Shown piece after piece: positions 11,901 to 25,960 of a stretch of DNA of 64,000 bases. Made by a program: the position numbers and the translations under genes. Numbering within the stretch: the first letter of the stretch is position 1; every line of letters starts with the position of its first letter. Below the pieces are notes generated by a model. The model saw only the letters and a program-made list of their open reading frames with translations, was not told where the DNA came from and did no database searches. The stretch is from Macrotis lagotis (lineage: Eukaryota; Chordata; Mammalia; Peramelemorphia; Peramelidae), in contig NC_133665.1 of assembly GCF_037893015.1 (NCBI RefSeq), positions 102,825,937-102,889,936 on the forward strand, in the 5' to 3' direction.

Positions 11901-12529
11901 CCTTCCATTCTCCATAGTGTCCCTTCTGAGGTTTAGAGACTAATTTTTACAAGGGTTTCCTTACAATCTTACTCCATATATTTACATTTTCCATTCCCTT
12001 CCCAGGTACAAGAATGTCTTTGGCAGTGATAGTCATCCTGGGAGCAGTAGAAGAGGCATTTCCTATAGTATCCCCGAGAGGCTCCTCATTAGCTTAAATC
12101 TACCAGAATCCTTATAGTTGCAGAGGCTATGTCTTGGCAAAGCTCTCTGTAGTACCCATCTGCATCCCTTCCCTGGGGTTTCACTCTCAGATCTCAACTT
12201 CACATTTACCTTGAATAGTGCGATATAGAATTTGAAGAGGACTTAGAGATCATCTCTTTAGTTCTTTCATTTGTCCTTTTTTTCCTATTGAGTCTGTTCT
12301 CCATCTGTGCCTCATTGAAAGTCATTGGAACTCTGCTCCAATCTTTACATAATTGGGTGATTTCCTTTTCTTTCTGTCTCTTCTTGTAGCTTTCCATTGT
12401 CTCTGACTTGAGTTATTGGGAACATTACCATAAACATAAGAAACAATTGGAAAATGATACTGACAAGAGATGGCGATATGGAAGAATGGGAAGAGAAATG
12501 GATTTGGAATCAATGGGCCTTTTTTGGAT
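11901..12529. other. no recognised feature
   Basis: Intronic-looking sequence of unit A without repeats or coding signal that I can identify. Confidence 0.4.
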
Positions 12530-12665
12530 CCTGGCCCAGTCACTTAATATAGTGACAATGGGCAAGTCACTTAATCATTTTAGGTCTCAGGTTCATCATC
12601 TGTAAAACGAGGGAGCTGAACTAGATGACATCTATGACTCTTTCCAACTCCAAATCTGTGATACA
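12530..12665 (+). mobile_element. MIR core-SINE fragment
   Basis: Sense-strand features: AATGGGCAAGTCACTTAATC, GGTTCATCATCTGTAAAA, then CTAGATGACATCTATGACTC. Confidence 0.8.
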
Positions 12666-13002
12666 AAGAATCCTCATTTCATAAGTCAGTTTGGTAGGAG
12701 GGAAGAAAGTTTTCTAGTTATTATAAATCCACTCTGTGTAAGGAAGGCAGTGATCCTCATTTTGGAGATTCAGGACAGAATTTACTCATGATTCTTTCTC
12801 TTTTGCTCTTCCTATTCCCTAGAATCCTATCTTTTCCAAAGAGAGGGTCCAAGAAGACCAGATAGGGGTAGTCATGCTCTTGATGGCCAGGGTCCTCAAG
12901 TTATGGTTCCCTCTGACCTTCCCAAGATCTTGTTCCTTGTTTTCAAGTATGATTGCAGCATATTTCCACATCCTGAAGTTTCTCAGTCTAATAACCAATT
13001 CT

Positions 13003-13158
13003 TATTTTTTTTTTTAGGTTTTTGCAAGACAAATAGGATTAAGTGGCTTGCCCAAGGCCACACAGCTAGGTAATTATAAGTGTCTGAGACCAGATTTGAA
13101 CCCAGGTACTCCTGACTCCAGGGCTGGTGCTTTATCTACTGCACCACCTAGCTGCCCC
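13003..13158 (-). mobile_element. WSINE1-like SINE
   Basis: Flanked by imperfect duplicates ATAACCAATTCT (from 12991) and ACAACCAATTCT (from 13160). It lies about 250 bp upstream of the KRAB-A exon of unit A. Confidence 0.92.
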
Positions 13159-13409
13159 AACAACCAATTCTAGTATGAGATCCTCATACTAAATATCACC
13201 CTTCACATAGGGTGCTCTCTTGATTTCTCCATAAAGACAACTCATATTTCAGCCAAAGAGGACTACTTTCATCCTAGTTCCCCATTAGGCATGCAGACTC
13301 ATTTTCCTGTACTCACATACATGCCTTTGCCTTTCTGAATCTTTTTCTTCAAGACCCAGGGACTGATTGATTGGATTGTCCCTGATATAGCACGAACCTG
13401 TTATTTCAG

Positions 13410-13536
13410 GAGTTGGTGACCTCTGAGGAAGTAGCTATGTACTTCACTCAGAAGGAATGGGTAGATCTGGCCCCAGCTCAGAAGGACCTACATAGGGATA
13501 TGATGTTGGAGAATTATGAGAACCTAGCTTTCCTGG
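13410..13536 (+). CDS. KRAB-A box exon of unit A
   Basis: Acceptor TTATTTCAG ends at 13409 and a GT donor starts at 13537. The exon is 127 bp, the canonical KRAB-A exon length. It is open throughout: it begins ELVTSEEVAMYFTQKEW, has the conserved QKDLHRDMMLENYENLAFLG end, and finishes in phase 1. Of the residues known to matter for KAP1 binding, the DV pair is EV, the EW pair is kept (KEW) and MLE is kept, so activity might be weakened. Confidence 0.85.
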
Positions 13537-14335
13537 GTCAGGCTACTCACCTATGACTTGGGAAATATACCCTGGAACTTCTTTGCTTCAGACTTTTTAG
13601 TACCTATAGAAACAACTGAATTTTGACTTGGGAGTTGTCATATGGAAGAGAGATGAAACTTGGTCTATTTATACAGTGAGGAAAGGTTACAGAAAAGCAA
13701 ATGTCAGCTAGTTAGTTCTAATAAAAAAAAAGTCTCCCAATTATAATTCTTTTCTAAAAAATGAATGGGAGGACTTTAAGAGATACTGGTTTTCTCATTA
13801 ACTTGAGATCTTCACCAAAGGATGGATGAGCATTTATCAGAGATGTCCTAGAGCTGGTATCTGTTTTGGCATAAGCTGAACTAGATGTCTTGTGAAGTTC
13901 CTTGGAGACGTAAAGTTGTTTATTTTATTTAGGTACATTTCTGAGTATATCTAGTAAACAACCAATACCAGGAATTTAAAAAATAACGCTTTACATATGA
14001 TTGACTCCTTTAGAATTCCATTAAAAAATACATTTAAAAAGCACATGCTGAAGTTAAATAACCAAAGCAGTCCAGTCATTTCCATGCAGAAAGAACTGTT
14101 TTTAGTATTGAGAGAATGTATCAATTTACATAACCAGGAAAAGAGAATGAGAGATTCAAATAAGATGCTTTTATTTGAAGACTATATTTTGTACTTTTAT
14201 AACACTATCTTGATATTTATAGTTTTATTCATTATGTTTTTTGTTGATGGTAATTAAATTTATAATAAAATTACTTTTAAAGTGATGAGCAAAGGATAGT
14301 TTGAGTAGCTGATAAATTATTTGGGCATCCAGTTA
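13537..14335. other. intron of unit A, no other feature
   Basis: No repeat recognised between the KRAB-A donor and the SINE at 14351; AT-rich. Confidence 0.4.
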
Positions 14336-14350
14336 AAAATGAATAGCAGG

Positions 14351-14470
14351 AGCGGCTAAGGTGGCACAGTGGATAGAGCACCGGTGTTGGAGTTGGGTTC
14401 AAATCTAGCCTCAGACACTTAATAATTACCTAGCTATGTGGCCTTGGGCAAGCCACTTAACCTTAAAAAA
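14351..14470 (+). mobile_element. WSINE1-like SINE, internally shortened
   Basis: Target duplicates AAAATGAATAGCAGG (14336-14350) and AAAGTGAATAACAGG (from 14470). The middle and tail are shorter than in other copies. Confidence 0.9.
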
Positions 14471-14985
14471 AAGTGAATAACAGGACTAGGTATGAATGTT
14501 CTCAGCCCAAATCACCCTTTCTCTTTGTCTCATTTTTCATCCTTTCTTGTGTCTTTTTTCTTGTTTCCCTTGGTCTTTTAGCAATAGGAAGACATATTAT
14601 AGAATTAAAGTACACATACATATATGTGTAGCTCTCAATTTTGTTTTCTGGATATCAGTAACTTTTGGAAGAAAAAGATTCTCCTAGGAGAGGTGATATT
14701 ATCTTACTACTCTTAGAACTTCCTATCCCCCTTGACAAAGAGAAAACAAAAAGGGAATTATAAGTCTAAGGCCAAATCATCCTAACTCCTTTGCCCCAGA
14801 CTTCCAGGGTACACTATCTTGAACCATCCACATAGAAACTCATATATACTTTTTCTTCTAAATCTTCTTTTGGTATTTTCTTTCTTTTCTGTATGCAGAA
14901 AAACAGGGCTAGTTACAGTGAATCTTACAGGAAGTTTTATATGGTTCCATTCTTCATTTGATCCCATTATCTTTCCCTACAGCAG

Positions 14986-15094
14986 AAATTCCATTTCCAA
15001 AACCTGCTGTGATCTCCCATCTAGAAGGAAGGGAAGGGCCATGAGGGCTGGATTTGCTGGAAGCTCTGGGGAGAGAGAGCCTAAGAAATTACAT
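14986..15094 (+). pseudogene. KRAB-B box exon of unit A (stop inside)
   Basis: Acceptor CTACAGCAG ends at 14985. In the phase set by KRAB-A the exon reads EIPFPKPAVISHLEGREGP, then a TGA where KRAB-B has Trp, then GLDLLEALGRE. It aligns with KRAB-B of unit C (GIPFSKPEVIFQLEKGREPW). A GT at 15095 is the best donor, but the resulting length does not keep the phase needed by the next exon, so the 3' edge has probably changed. Confidence 0.75.
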
Positions 15095-15955
15095 GTAGAG
15101 TTGAGAAAGAACCTCCCACATAACTCCATTGCAATTCATAACCTCTAGCATGAAATAACTGACAAACTAATATATCATTAAGGACCTCACTATCTGCTTT
15201 GCCTCAAAGAATCACAAAAGTCCTTTTAGAAACTTTGATAATACTTCATAGAAATAACGACAATGAAGGAAGCCATTCTTTTAATTTTTCAATCTCAAGG
15301 ATTTAGATAGCATTGCACAAATACACCTGTGCCTCATGACAAAGGCAATGAAATTCACCTTCTCATCTTGTTTTCTCTCAGAAATGTATTTGTAAAAAAC
15401 TGGAAGCAGGAATTGTATTTTTAAGAAGTAGCAGAATTTAAACAAAATCTTCAACTTTCTCCTAGCTATGATTCATACTTCCTTGGTCATTCTTGTTTAT
15501 TCCTTTCAACCAGGGACTTCTTTTATTCTTGACGATATTTGGTCCTTTCACACAATCCTTAATTCTCCTTTTCATTCACCTTAGTATGATTTCTTCATTT
15601 TAATTGACCCCATGTTTCTATATATTTAATTGAGGTATATAAATACATACGCAAATATACAATGCATATATAAGCATTGTATATATGTTTGTATACACGT
15701 GTGTATGCCTATGTATATATTACATGTATGTATATACACACCCAATTAATCTGGCCTTTTTTAAAACTACTGCCCTTTATCTTTCTATCTTCTTTTGATT
15801 TCATATTCTGCAAAGTTAAAAAGCTTCAAAATGGCACTTTCCCCACTGCAATAGATAATCTCACACTTTACCAACATTATTAAGCCATTCTTTAGATTTA
15901 ATTAAACTCCCTAATTAAAACTGGAAAAAGATAACATTTTTAATTTACTTATCAG
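15095..15955. other. intron of unit A with AT/GT-rich tract
   Basis: At 15640-15745 there is an alternating AT/GT tract that includes a small hairpin, ACAATGC (15659-15665) with GCATTGT (15674-15680). Otherwise nothing recognised. Confidence 0.5.
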
Positions 15956-18127
<2,172 letters not shown>

Positions 18128-18186
18128 AACCTTATTGCACATTAAAAAAATCCACACAAGGGAAAAAAATCAAATATCATGAATAT

Positions 18187-18252
18187 GGGGGAAGCTAGGT
18201 GGCACAGTGGATAAAGCACTGGTCCTGGAGTCAGGAGGACTTGAGGTTCATA
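18187..18252 (+). mobile_element. WSINE1-like SINE, head only
   Basis: Only the first ~60 bases of the SINE (AAGCTAGGTGGCACAGTGGA onward); no tail found. Confidence 0.8.
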
Positions 18253-18448
18253 TATCATAAGGAATGTGTTATATTTAGCTATCAGTTTTCTCCCCTCTAC
18301 TCTTGACTTCTCCCCAAAAAATATTAATTTAATTTTCATTAAGAACAAATATTCAAACATTAACCAAAACAAGAAAAACATGACCATAAATATAAATATA
18401 AACACTGGTGATTTGTCTGTTTTTAGCAGAATGTAAGTATAATGACTT

Positions 18449-18574
18449 TTTGTTTTTACAAGGCAGTGGGGTTAAGTGACTTGCCCAAGGTCACACAGCT
18501 AGGTAATTATTTGAACACAGATCCTCCTGATTCCAGGGTCAGTGCTCTATCCACTGCGCCACCTAGCTGCCCCC
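18449..18574 (-). mobile_element. WSINE1-like SINE
   Basis: Flanked by TATAATGACTT (18439-18449 and 18575-18585). A central block around TTAAGTGTCTGAG is missing. Confidence 0.9.
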
Positions 18575-18700
18575 TATAATGACTTAAAAATGTAATATCA
18601 TCCAGCTCCTTTCTGTCACTATTAGATTTAATTTTTTCTAAATATTTTTTTCAATTAAACATTTTTCTCTGCATCCCTTTTGTAAACAAAAAAACCCTAT

Positions 18701-18851
18701 TTTTTTTTAGGTTTTTGCAAGGCAATGTGGTTAAGTGGCTTGCCTAAGGTCACACAGCTAGGTAATTATTAAGTGTCTGAGGCTGGATTTGAACTCAGGT
18801 CCTCCTGACTCCAGGGCCAGTGCTCTATCCACTGCCCCCCCCAGCCGCCCC
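18701..18851 (-). mobile_element. WSINE1-like SINE
   Basis: Near full length, from the T run to CCAGCCGCCCC. Target duplicates are short and uncertain. Confidence 0.92.
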
Positions 18852-19079
18852 CTGTATTCTTATTTAAACTTAATTGACAAAATCCACCTCTCATCTTCCC
18901 CCTTTCACCTGCCTCCAATTGAAAAAGAAAAAACAAAAGCCTTGTAGCAAATATGTATAGATAAGCAACAAAAAAATCCTCTCATTATGTCCAAAAAAAA
19001 TATACTACATGCATGCTGATTACATCAGTTCTTGAGAGGTAGTTGGAATCTGGTCATTTTGATTTTTTTTGCCCTCTCT
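18852..19079. other. no recognised feature
   Basis: A-rich, non-coding. Confidence 0.4.
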
Positions 19080-19285
19080 TTAGGCAACTAGTTGACACAG
19101 TAGGTAGTGCTGGACCTGGAGATGGGAAGACCAGCGTTCAAGTGTGACCTCATACACCAATTGTGTGACCCTGGCCAAGTCATTCAATCACTGTCTGCTT
19201 TTGTTTCTTACAAAATGGGGACAATAGCATCTATGTCCAGGGCAATCAGGAAGATAAATTTAAACATTTGTAAAATCATTTGCAA
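19080..19285 (+). mobile_element. MAR1-type core-SINE
   Basis: tRNA-like head, core with TCTTACAAAATGGGGACAAT and tail TTTGTAAAATCATTTGCAAA. Confidence 0.8.
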
Positions 19286-19501
19286 AGCCCAATGTGCTAT
19301 ACCAATTCTAACCTTTATTTTAAAAAAGATGTTCAAAGAAATGGCAAGTGTTCAGTACCAGTGCTCTAAGTTTAAGATATTTGGCTTCTCCCCTGCCCTT
19401 CTTTCTCTCACCAAACCCAAGATAAGGTATTTCTTTTCTTTCGTTTTAAAACCTTTGTGACCTAGCCTCTATGGTTAGAACTTGCTTTGCTTCAAACTAA
19501 T

Positions 19502-19530
19502 CTCTATCCACTACGCCACCTAGCTGCCCC
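19502..19530 (-). mobile_element. WSINE1-like SINE, 5' scrap
   Basis: Only CTATCCACTACGCCACCTAG plus CTGCCCC survives; there is no tail on its left, so it is probably cut by a deletion. Confidence 0.7.
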
Positions 19531-20350
19531 TTTCCCTTTTCTATTTATTCTGTTTCTCTTAGAAATTTCAACCACTGTCCTATATAGCACTGGCCCAAGT
19601 ATTTTTTTTTTAATTTTTCTCCAATTATATGGAAAACTATATGTATACTTTTAAAAACAACCCCAAAATACTGGAGTTTGAGTCCTTGTTCAATATTTAA
19701 TTCTTGTTTGTATATGTTTTTTATTGATATTAAATTTAGATTTTTTTAAAAAAAAGAATTAAATCCAAACCCTTTAGTCTGGTTTTCAGAAAGCTCTACT
19801 CCTCATGGACCTGCTGTTCTAGTCCAACTGGTATGTTCTGACAACCTTTAAGGGTATGGCCTTAAGAGAGAATTAAGCTAATGTGATAACCTCCAGTTTG
19901 ACCATAAGAACAAACAGAAATTAGGTTAACATACATGTTTCTTAGTTTACTAGGATTGTAGTTCTCTTGCATGGGGCCTAATTAAGAATCAGACCCAAAG
20001 TGGAATTTTAGAAGCACTCTTATAGAATGGAATCCCATCAGGGGAGTGCCTCTCAACTCAGGGTGTTATTTCATAATACATTCATTAGGGGGCAGAACAT
20101 CACTATCAGGAATTTTATGTCAGGAAGAGTGCTACTCTTCTGACTTAGGACTTTTGTGCCTTATCAGTTATGCTATTATTATTTGTCCTGTGTTTTGGAA
20201 GAATACACATCAGGGAGGTGAAGCCACAATATGCATGTGAATTGGATTTGAGTGAGGGGTGCTGTGCAAAGTAATCACTTTTCTATTCCAGAGCCATCCA
20301 GGTCCAGTGGTCAGATATGGATCAAGGAGACTGAAGATGGCCCTGGACTG
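19531..20350. other. no recognised feature, L1 3' UTR-like trace
   Basis: At 19600-19680 a T run plus ATTTTTCTCCAATTATATGG resembles an L1 3' tail on the minus strand. The rest is unassigned. Confidence 0.35.
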
Positions 20351-20455
20351 AGAGCAGCTAGGTGGTTGCAGTGGATAGAGCACAGCCCTGGAGTCTGGTT
20401 TCAGATATTTGAGTCTTAGTAGTTGTGTGACTTGGGCAATCCTGATTGCCTCCAG
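20351..20455 (+). mobile_element. WSINE1-like SINE, diverged and deleted
   Basis: Head GCAGCTAGGTGG and GGATAGAGCACAGCCCTGGA are clear; the middle is shortened and the tail is lost. Confidence 0.75.
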
Positions 20456-20589
20456 TCCATACAGTATCAGTTATGTTGAAGACTTCCTCCTCTAGGATAT
20501 TGGCACCATCTTGTGGCAGCATACAAGATCCAAAAAGACAAACAGGCAAGGCTTTTAATTCTCAGTATACATGATACAACAGACATATA

Positions 20590-20735
20590 CATTCTAGCTT
20601 CCATGTCTTAAACCACTTTGTCCCCCTTGTCTGGAATGTTCCATTCTTTTCCTCTCTATTTATTAAGTCCAGTCTTTCTCAGTACCCACTTCAAGTTTCA
20701 CCTTCTCCATAAAGTCTTCTTTTGATTGTGTAAGA
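20590..20735 (+). mobile_element. L2 LINE 3' fragment
   Basis: CTTGTCTGGAATGTTCCATT and CACTTCAAGTTTCACCTTCT followed by AAAGTCTTC match the L2 ORF end. Confidence 0.7.
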
Positions 20736-20806
20736 ATTGAGACTGTTCCTTTTCTGAAGTCCTGGTAAAAATTTAGACCCAATTCTGTGCTTTAAAAATG
20801 CAAAGG

Positions 20807-20963
20807 AGGGGGTGGCTAGGTGGTGCAGTGAATAGAGCACCAGCCCTGGAGTCAGGAGTACCTGAGTTCAAATCCGATCTCAGACACTTAATAATTACCT
20901 AGCTGTGTGGCCTTGGGCAAGCCACTTAACCCCATTGCCTTGCAAAAACCTAAAAAACCCCCA
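20807..20963 (+). mobile_element. WSINE1-like SINE, full length
   Basis: Flanked by AAAAATGCAAAGGA (from 20793) and AAAATTCAAAGGA (from 20964). Confidence 0.93.
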
Positions 20964-21064
20964 CAAAATTCAAAGGATATACTTTTTCCTCTACAAAAAC
21001 CTGCTCTGATATCTCATGGTGGAATGGCGGTGACCTTAGACCAGGTACTTTTTTTGCAGGTCAT

Positions 21065-21615
21065 TCATAATGACTATTTTATTTTATTCTATGTATTTCA
21101 TCTGTTATCTCTATAAGTTTTTAAAAATTCAATTTCATTTTATTTTTCAGGTTCATATTCTTTCCATCTTACCTCCCCCACTCCAAAATTTAGGAAGAAA
21201 AAAAAGCATTACCAACATGTATAATTCAGAAAAAAATTCTACACTGGACATGCCAATAAAGAAAAAAACTTCAATTTGTACATTTGATTTCACTACCTCT
21301 CCATCTGGAAGTATGGAGCATGTTTCATTCATGACTCCTTTGGAATTATGGTCAGTCATTTTGTTGATCAAAATTATTAAGGCTTTCAAAGTTTTTGTCT
21401 TTGCAGCATTGTTGTTATTGTATCCTGGTTTTGCTCACTTCACTTTGTATTCATTCACACAAGTCTCAGATTTTTCTGAGACACTCCATTAGTCACAGGA
21501 AAACAGTGTTCCATAGAAGGAATTGCTCAAAATGTTTTTGTACATATGAGCCTTTTTCTTCTTCCCTTGAATTAGATCCAAATTGTTTTCCAGAATGGGC
21601 AGATTAATCTAGTTC
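21065..21615 (-). mobile_element. old L1 LINE 3' end
   Basis: 3' UTR (CATTACCAACATGTATAATT, GCATTGTTGTTATTGTATCC, TTTGCTCACTTCACTTTGTA) and the start of the ORF2 end (TTTTGTACATATGAG, TTGTTTTCCAGAATGGGCAG). An open frame spanning it is chance. Confidence 0.75.
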
Positions 21616-21619
21616 AAAC

Positions 21620-21745
21620 TCTATTTATAAAAGAGGAGATCAAGGCCCATAATGTTAAGAATTTGTCCAGTGACTCAAGTATCTGGATTTGAATTCAAGA
21701 CTTCTCTAACTCCAAGCCCACTCCACTGCATCATACTGTCCTTTT
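21620..21745 (-). mobile_element. MIR core-SINE fragment
   Basis: Antisense MIR layout ending TTTGAATTCAAGACTTCTCT and CCCACTCCACTGCATCATAC. Confidence 0.65.
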
Positions 21746-22204
21746 AACTGTACCAAAAAATAGGAAATAGATAAAAAATAAATCTAAATCACATACATTC
21801 AAGAGTTTGGTTTGACAATTCATGAAAGAAATAACAAGTGGAAACACCCATTATCAACATTTCCTAGGGAAGTTTAAATACCCACCTCAGGGGTGAGACA
21901 AAAAAAAAAAGCCTAGAATCCACTCCATTAAAAGCAATTACTTAATTTATTACCAAGTGGATAGTTATGGTAAGCAAAGGTTAACCACTAATTTGGCAAA
22001 ATCTTACAAAAGAGGTTTGTGGAAGGGGATGAGTTGGTGTCAACTCATCGAGCTGTGAGAAATGGGAGGAAAAACAGTTTTGGAAAAGGTTTGATGAGAT
22101 ACCCTTAAGCTGGAAGCTGAAATTGCCCAGCTTAAAGATGAAACTATAGACAACAAATAAGTACATTTTGTTATGTTCTCCTTTTCCCAAGTTACTTTCT
22201 TTCT

Positions 22205-22331
22205 CAGAAGTAATCAGGGCTAAGTGATTTGCCCAGGGTCACATAGCCTAAGTATCTAAATTCACATTTGAACTAAGGTCCTCCTGATTTCAGGACCTGT
22301 TCTCTATCCACTGTGCAACCTAGCTGCCCCT
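22205..22331 (-). mobile_element. WSINE1/MIR-like SINE, diverged
   Basis: GGGCTAAGTGATTTGCCCAG to CACTGTGCAACCTAGCTGCC (22312-22327) with many substitutions; the oldest-looking member of the SINE group here. Confidence 0.8.
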
Positions 22332-23904
22332 GGATACTAATCTTTTCTCATGTTTGCTTATGCACTTTGTCTTTATATCACTGTTGTTTCCAGGGGGGAG
22401 GGGACACAACAGGTTTCCCCAGCTTCTAGATTGAATCTTTCCTTGTGACAAGAAAAATAAGGGAGCAAAAATGTCCTACAATACTGCCATACCCTGAACT
22501 AGCAGTTTTCCACATTTTTATCAAGTCAGGCATTATGTTTCATGATCTGTTCTACAAAACCTGTTGTTTTTCAGTTAGTCCAAGTCTGAATTCCTTTCTT
22601 TGGTCTTTTCTGCCCTTCTATCCACTGTTGGAGCTGGCCTCCAAGTCAGGAAGCCTGGGATTCAGGCTGACACTTACTGGTTTTGTGACCCTGCCTTCTA
22701 AGTCACTTGTACTCCCTTATGATGACAAAGAAGGTGGAAGAAGCTATTCATCCAGAACTCCCACTATAGTTGGGGGGAAAAAAGGGAGAATTTTTATGGT
22801 AGACACTTCACCCCAGTACTGGGCTTATCCAGGAGCTTGCTCCAAGCTATTTTCTTATGGTTAGCCAGGTCTGCAGATCAAATCTTTCATCCTTCTACCC
22901 TTACCCCATGGAAGTTACTGCAGGGCATTTATTCATCCATTCATTTGTTTGTAGGCTGTACACATAAGCCTTTTTCTTCTTCCTTTGATCTCTTTGAATT
23001 AGATCAAAATTGTTTTCCAGAATGGTCAGACTCATCTATTTCAAACTATTTACAAGAGAGAAAAAATATTTATGGCAGACACTGGCAAAAGCAGTTCCTC
23101 TTCTCAATGAGGAAACACCCATTTCCAATGCAGATTTGCAATAGTTATGAAATTTACAGTCTTAGATTTTCCTGAAATGTTGAAAAGATATGACTTGCTC
23201 AGAATGACAAGTTCTCAGAGCTGTAAATATCATGGTAAGACCATGGCTATCTGGCTATCGGGACTGAGGCTGGCTTTCTATTCACTCAGGGCATAGATTA
23301 CAAGTAGAGATTTTTAGAGATCACCTAGGAAAGAGAAAGGATGGAATTGGTGACTGAGGTAGGGAGATAACCAGAATCAGGATAACTTTGCTTAAGGGAA
23401 CCATTTGTTGTTCAGATGTTGTAGAGCAAAATGTCTATTTAGCTATTTCACTAAATGTCCCACCTTCTAAGTACCAATATTCCAAGAGAGTTATTATAGG
23501 AGTTCTGGGTTACCATTAGCATACTTTAATTTCTGTCAGTAGTTGCCTCTAAATATCTCTATCTTAAGGATTTCCTTTGTATGTGGGGAATAAATAATTG
23601 TCCTATATTGCTCTAAACACAATAACTGTAAACATTCAGACTATGTTTTACTAAGGTATTCCCTGTGGGAATTAGCTGCCTATAGGTATACAGTATTCCC
23701 TGGGAGAAATCCTATTTATTTATACATGTTGGGATAATCTGTAAACTGAGTTAAAGTGAGGAGCAGTTGGGGATCCCAAATCCAATGATTCCACCCATAT
23801 GAAATCATTCTAATATATTTTGACAACCATCGTGTGACACAATAATTATACCACTATTATATCCGATTAATGAATGTTTTATTTAAATGCAAAATTTTTT
23901 TCAT
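22332..23904. other. mostly unassigned; MIR and L1 scraps
   Basis: A MIR scrap lies at about 22630-22700 (+). At 22940-23055 a minus-strand L1 scrap repeats 21535-21612 (AGCCTTTTTCTTCTTCC, TTGTTTTCCAGAATGG). No gene. A frame open at 22445-22864 has no recognisable content. Confidence 0.45.
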
Positions 23905-24193
23905 GTATACCCCATCTCCTGAATTGCAACTGACTGTCCCCCATGCCTGAAATGGTCTTTCTCATCTTCATTTTCTTCCCATTCCAGCTAAAATCCAACT
24001 TTCTTCAGGAAGCTTTTTCTGGTCCCTCTTAAGACTGCTATCTTTCAATAAAACTGATTATACCCTCTGATCCAGCAATATCAACACTAGATCTATATCT
24101 AAAGAACAGGAAAAGTCACATGTTCAAAAACATTTATAGCAGCTCTTTTTGTAGTAGCAAAGAATTAGAAGTGAAGGGATGCCCATCAATTGG

Positions 24194-24350
24194 GGGGGCA
24201 GCTAGGTGGCACAGTGGATAGAGCATTGGCCCTGGAGTCAGGAGGACCTGAGTTCAAATCCAGCCTCAGACACTTAATAATTACCTAGCTGTGTGGCCTT
24301 GGGCAAGCCACTTAACCCCATTGCCTTGCAAAATCTAAAAAAAAAAAATC
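24194..24350 (+). mobile_element. WSINE1-like SINE, near consensus
   Basis: Complete copy with few differences from the common sequence, so relatively young. Sits in the L1. Confidence 0.93.
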
Positions 24351-24530
24351 ATAAATGGTCAGACTTCAAAGAAGCATGGAAAGAATTACAGAAACAGATG
24401 CTGAGTGAAGTGAGCAGAATCATGAAAATATTATATACATTAGCAACACTGTGAGATGATCAACTAAGATAGATACAGCTATCCTCAGCAATTCAGAGAT
24501 CAAGGACAACTCTGGGAGACCTGCTATGCT

Positions 24531-24666
24531 TTTTTTAAAAAGATTTTTGCATGACAATGGGGTTAAGTGGCTTGCCCAAGGTCACACAGCTAGTTATTAA
24601 AGTGTCTGAGGTCGGATTTGAACTCAGGTCCTCCTGACTCCAGGACTGACCACACCTAGCTGCCCC
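24531..24666 (-). mobile_element. WSINE1-like SINE
   Basis: Flanked by AGACCTGCTATG and AGACCTGATATG. Part of the head region (GGGCCGGTGCTC) is deleted. Confidence 0.9.
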
Positions 24667-25174
24667 CTGAAAGACCTGATATGGACAATGCCATCCACAT
24701 TCCCAGAAAAAAAAATCAGTCTAAATGTCTACTATGTTCACTTTTTAAAAATTTTTTGTTTTTCCTTCCTTTCTCATGTTTTTTTCATTTTCCTTTAGTT
24801 CTGGAATTCATAAATTTGCAAATAGATAAATGTTGAAAAGCTACCATTGCATATAATTGGAAAAATAACATAAAAAAGACTAGTATCTTCCCATGTTTCT
24901 GATTTACTGTGTGATTTAGTTTGTTTGTGCCTAGCTGTTTGCATGTCATCTCCTATATTAGACTATGAGCAACTTGAGGGAAGATAATGACTTTTGCCTT
25001 TCTTTGTATTCCTGGCACTAGTATATTGCCTGGTCTAGGAAATGCTCCATCAATATTGACTGCTCAGTTTTCATCATTTATCCAAGTTTGTTGTTACTGG
25101 GAATAATCTGAAACCTGCTCTTGACACTGTTATAGCATTTTCCTTATTGTGTATTTTTTTAATGTATAAGTTAA

Positions 25175-25960
25175 TTTTTGTTCTACCTAAATGCATTTCC
25201 ACATTCATTACATTCACAAGGTTTTACCCCTGGAAATCTTATTAGCCAACAGATTTCCACATTCATCACATTTATGAGGTTGCTTACTAGTGTGGAGATT
25301 TCGATGTGCTGTGGCTTTTTTTTTTAATAATGAAAAGTTTTTCCAGTCATTATATTTATAGCATTTCTCTACAGTGTGGATTCTCTGAAACTTAATATGT
25401 TTAGAACTACAGTTGAAGGCTTCCTCACACTTGCTATATTCATAGGATTTTTCTGCAGTGTGGGTTTTTTGAGGTACCAAAAGTTTTGAATTTTAACTAA
25501 AGACTTTTCCATGGTCACTACACTTAAAAGATTTCTCCTTAGTGTGGAGGCTTTTATGTCCAGTGAATGTTAGATTTCCCACAATCACTACAAAAGGGTT
25601 TTGTCTTAGTATAGATCTTCTGATGATCAAAAAGTTTCCTCTAGAACAGAAGGCTTTCTCACATTCATCATAACTCATAAAGTCTCTATTATGGATTTCC
25701 AATGTATCCCAAAGTGTTGAATTGTATGTAAAGACTTGTCCACATTCATTACATTTCTATTTCTCACCTGTGTTTATGCGCTTTCTCCTAGGAACTATAT
25801 GAATATTGTAATAAAGTTTATGCCAATATTGAAACTTTCATTAAATTCTTCACAATTTGTTCTTTTGTTTCTTCTTATCCTGGACTGTGCTTCATATGAA
25901 ATCTCATGATCTTGAAGAAAGTAAATATATTGATGAGTTTATGGATTCAATAAAGTATTG
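25175..25960 (-). pseudogene. C2H2 zinc-finger block, unit B (heavily decayed)
   Basis: On the minus strand finger remnants can be read from about 25790 down to 25180: CNECGQVFTYNST, YDECEKAFCSRGNFLI, FKCSDHGKVF, YEYSKCEEAFNCSSKHIKFQ with HTVEK linkers, CDECGNLLANK and finally CNECGNAFR. Several Cys are replaced (YDEC, SDHG) and stops and frame changes break the block, so roughly seven fingers are traceable. The stretch 25800-25960 resembles a ZNF linker. No KRAB exon was found between here and 33.4 kb; the retroviral fossil and SINEs lie in that interval. CpG island 2 is the candidate promoter. Confidence 0.8.

Larger units (their letters stand above)
24055..24885 (+). mobile_element. L1 LINE 3' end (sense), host to two SINEs
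   Basis: Sense ORF2 end: TTATAGCAGCTCTTTTTGTA, GATGCCCATCAATTGGGG, then after the first SINE ATGCTGAGTGAAGTGAGCAG, then the 3' UTR with ATCCACATTCCC-type and TTTTCC-rich end. 5'-truncated. Confidence 0.82.
23905..25060 (+). mobile_element. L2 LINE 3' end, split by an L1
   Basis: The left part, 23930-24050, has ATGCCTGAAATGGTCTTTCT and TCTTCAGGAAGCTTTTTCTG. The right part, 24890-25060, has CATCTCCTATATTAGACTATGAGCAACTTG, GCACTAGTATATTGCCTGGT and ATCAATATTGACTG. The L1 at 24055-24885 separates them. Confidence 0.78.

Noticed and set aside
14819-15148. 109-codon plus frame overlapping the KRAB-B exon of unit A.
   Set aside because: It is in a different frame from KRAB-B and its N-terminal part is AT-rich chance sequence.
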